Shown here one piece after another: positions 61,600 to 64,000 of a stretch of 64,000 nt of DNA. Source of the DNA: Warburgia ugandensis (lineage: Eukaryota; Streptophyta; Magnoliopsida; Canellales; Canellaceae). The stretch's first letter is position 1. Each line of letters starts with the position of its first letter. The position numbers and the translations under genes were made by a program. The notes under the pieces were generated by a model. It made no database searches, was not told where the DNA came from, and saw only the letters and a program-made list of their open reading frames with translations. The stretch lies in assembly GCA_035236585.1 (NCBI GenBank), contig CP141136.1:33378949-33442948 (forward strand). The letters are read 5' to 3'.

Positions 61600-61949
61600 A
61601 AAAGTAGTACATTGATCATCCTTGGGGTTCACATGTGCTTGATTATAACCTGACAATCCATCCATAAAGGAGACAGCCTCATATCCTATGGATTATGTAC
61701 AATAGTAAATGATCCATAAGGCAAGCTGCATTTATGTTTCAAAGTCTATGAGAAAAGGAATCAATCCATTTTTCTTCTTCATTGGCATGATGTTGGTGAT
61801 CCTTCTTAAACATTTCACCTCCCTATAAACATGACTTCAATTCTCTTATTTAGCTTAAATTAGTCTATTGATAATTAATAAGTAGCAACCCTCGGGTCAA
61901 GCCTCAGTATAAACTTGTATGTCCATGTAAACACATCTTTATATTCCAT
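61600..61949 (-). pseudogene. RT fragment of a Tat-lineage Ty3/gypsy element
   Basis: Minus strand: MEYKDVFTWT (from 61949), LDPRVATY, then ITNIMPMKKKNGLIPFLIDF and, after a break, VSFMDGLSGYNQAHVNPKDD. The pattern EYxDVFAW, LDPxVAxHxLxI, PVKKKNG and SFMDGFSGYNQI is that of Tat/Retand-type reverse transcriptase. It differs from the LDGYSGYN of Athila, so it is not part of element F. It is heavily decayed, lacks the catalytic YVDD box, and I could not find its LTRs. Confidence 0.7.
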
Positions 61950-62647
61950 AAAAAATTCTGCATTATTATAATATCCTAAAATTCTGTATCATTTTTATCA
62001 TTAATAAAAACCCAAAGTTTATTCATAATTCAAAAAATTGAGGTTATCTTCAATAAATAATTTGACTATGATACCCTTCTAATGGATAGATCTCAAAGAG
62101 AGTATACCACGATAATAAGATAGCTAAAATCCAATGGTAGAGACTTAGGTGATGAGAGAAAGAAACTTTTAGATCTAAACATGTGTGAATGGTGGACCCT
62201 CATAACTGTAATATTTAGGCCACCAAGTTTGCTAAAAACATTCTCATTAAATCTTATAAGGAGACATTATTAATTGGTTAGGAATGTTTTGAAAAATAGA
62301 ATATAGATGGAATTAGTTAGTTTATTTGAAGAATAAGATCAAGTAGAATCTAAGAATCATTACTTAAGAAATAAGAATCCTAAGATATCTAGGACAGTAA
62401 CAGATTAGAAGGAGATCTAAGTTAAAGAAGAAAACAAGTTAGAAAAGATATAATTTAAGAGATAAATAGACCAAGATGTCTAATAGATTGGGACATCTTA
62501 GGATTGGAAAGAAGGAGAGAAGTAGATAAAGAGAGAAAGAATGAATTAGTGGAATAGAGAAGAAGAGTAGGAGTTGAGAAGGAGAAAGGAGAGGCAGATG
62601 TCCCCCTTGGTTGCATGGAAAAACCTCAATTTTGAATTAAATGCTAC
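61950..62647. other. Unassigned DNA
   Basis: Nearly 700 bp without a recognised frame. The purine-rich part 62390-62560 looks like the leader side of an LTR and faintly resembles 44270-44600, but ends are not visible. Confidence 0.4.
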
Positions 62648-62830
62648 TAGACAAAAGGTCTTGTTGTATAATTCAAGATTGCATCTCTTTCCAAACAAAC
62701 TTAGACTTGATGGGCTGGACCTTACATGGTACACACAATATATGCTCATGGGACCATCGAGATTGAGAAGGATGGTGTGATCTTAAAAGTGAATGGTCAG
62801 AGGTTAAAACCTTTATTAGAACTTCTTAGA
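62648..62830 (+). pseudogene. Integrase C-terminal fragment of another Athila copy
   Basis: Homology with the outer element starts abruptly at CAAAAGGTCTTGTTGTAT and aligns with 18617 onward. The frames give QKVLLYNSRLHLFPNKLRL and, shifted by one base, the GP-H-GTIEIE region, then LKVNGQRLKP. This is the usual end of Athila integrase. Nothing of the upstream pol is present. Confidence 0.75.
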
Positions 62831-64000
62831 CACTGTTAGAGGCACCACATTATCATGACCCACATGAAAATCTTTCAAGGAACCTTATAGATGATAATCC
62901 TTGTGCTCATTGTTACTTCTGGCTGAAGATGTAAAACTTAGAGCTCCTTGGGGGCAACCCAGATGTTTTTCAAATCTCAATCTTTTTCATCTTTCCATTT
63001 TCATATAGGGTCCTAAGTTTGTAAACAATGGGGAAAATGTTTCATTCAAGTTGGGGAGTGTAGATGCACATAGAGATTTTGGATTTTCTTGAGTTTTCTT
63101 TAAAAAAAATAGAAAAGGAAAAATTTTTTGAGGTAGAGTTCCCTTAATATGATGACAATTGGATTTTTAGAACTTAGTAATTCTACTATTTTCCCCTCTT
63201 AATGGAAGTGCATATGACTAGTTTTGCATATTATTCATGTGTTGAACCATTTTATAAAGGTTAATTCTTGAAACATATTTACTCATAGCACATAGTCAAT
63301 ACTAATCGAGAGGCATGACTTAGAGACCCTGAGGAAAATCAGTTGGGACATATAACCCAATGAGTTTTAGTGACTATCTTATTTTAGCGACTTATAAGTA
63401 ATTCCATAATTTCTTCAATGCACAGAATTTTGTGTGATCATATTATCCTGTTTAGGTTAACTGCCAAGAATAAATAGGAGTAATAGCTTTCATTTTAAAA
63501 AACTATAGTGAATCTGATAGGCTTTGGGAAACCTAGGGAATGATGTAGGCCATCCTTGTTTAAACCAAAGGCATAGAACCTACCCAATATAGTATACCAC
63601 TAGTTAGCCCCTTGATCTTATTATTTGGCCTTTTCTTTCTTAACCCCAAAAAACAAAGAAATAAATATCCAATACCCATTGTCAAAATGAGTAGAGCTAG
63701 AAGAAATAGTTCAAAAAGGACACAAAGTTAAAGAAGTGAAAAACACCCGAAGTCTTTCTTTCAAAGAAGTAAGAAAAAGAAAAGTGAAAAGAAAGAAATA
63801 TTAGAAATAGAGGAGAAAAATTGAAGGACAAGAATACGAAAGAAATTCACTTCGATATGGTCAAGGATCAATTGTTCAACGACCAAAAGAAGACTTTTCT
63901 CAATTTTGAACCTTTGAAATCCTTATACCCTTCTTTTTAAAACCATCCCAAGCCTACATTTCATCTCATTTAATGACATGTGAATCTTAGGTTGAACATA
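62831..64000 (+). other. 3' UTR of the second + strand Athila copy, runs off the window
   Basis: It aligns with 21689-22750 of the outer element (GGCTGAAGATGTAAA at 62921, decayed GGGA-loop hairpin 63023-63042, GAGGCATGACTTAGAGACC at 63310). The 3' LTR is expected roughly 650 bp beyond the window. Confidence 0.75.

Overview
This window is intergenic DNA from a large seed-plant genome. It is a pile of nested transposable elements with no host gene, rRNA or tRNA that I can recognise. It is AT-rich. The elements belong to plant-specific lineages: Athila and Tat lineages of Ty3/gypsy, a CACTA (En/Spm) DNA transposon, and a long-LTR family whose terminal motifs look like the Del/Tekay chromoviruses. 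Coding regions are broken by stops and frameshifts, and many CpG sites have decayed to TpG or CpA. I cannot name the species.

Left half. The backbone is one Athila-type retrotransposon on the + strand, 1238-42805, about 13.9 kb once its insertions are removed. Its parts are: 5' LTR 1238-3989, primer-binding site 3996-4012, leader, gag (5250-5500, resuming 13841-15120), protease about 15300-15665, linker, reverse transcriptase about 16140-17130, RNase H about 17131-17524, integrase about 17550-18640, 3' UTR, polypurine tract at 23403, and a 3' LTR split into 23404-25785 and 42418-42805. Three things were inserted into it. A block at 5506-13840 lies in gag: a + strand LTR disrupted by a minus-strand LTR of the same family. 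A solo LTR lies at 18977-21635 in the 3' UTR. A minus-strand Athila relative (element A, 25786-42412) lies in the 3' LTR. Element A has lost most of pol. Its own 3' LTR was invaded by element B (26603-34362), a compact non-autonomous derivative with two matching LTRs, PBS and PPT. A truncated LTR of the Del-like family (35680-36300) sits where A's pol should be.

Right half. 42811-45330 is unannotated older DNA. Element F, a minus-strand Athila remnant, starts at 45331. Its 3' LTR is interrupted by a complete 10.4-kb CACTA transposon (45464-55892, TSD CAA), which carries a TNP2-type transposase pseudogene, a second gene ending in a Ulp1-like protease domain, and an array of about 191-bp tandem repeats. 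F continues at 55896 through its 3' UTR, where a solo Athila LTR (58260-60787) is inserted, to a protease fragment ending near 61530. A minus-strand Tat-lineage RT fragment follows (61600-61949), then about 700 bp I cannot assign, then the integrase tail and 3' UTR of another + strand Athila copy that runs off the window.

Points of interest beyond the element catalogue are conserved RNA-hairpin candidates shared by divergent Athila copies (5' leader, LTR transcribed region, 3' UTR), the unusual protein content of element B, a 117-bp tandem duplication that copied the edge of an LTR, and the satellite-like array inside the CACTA element.
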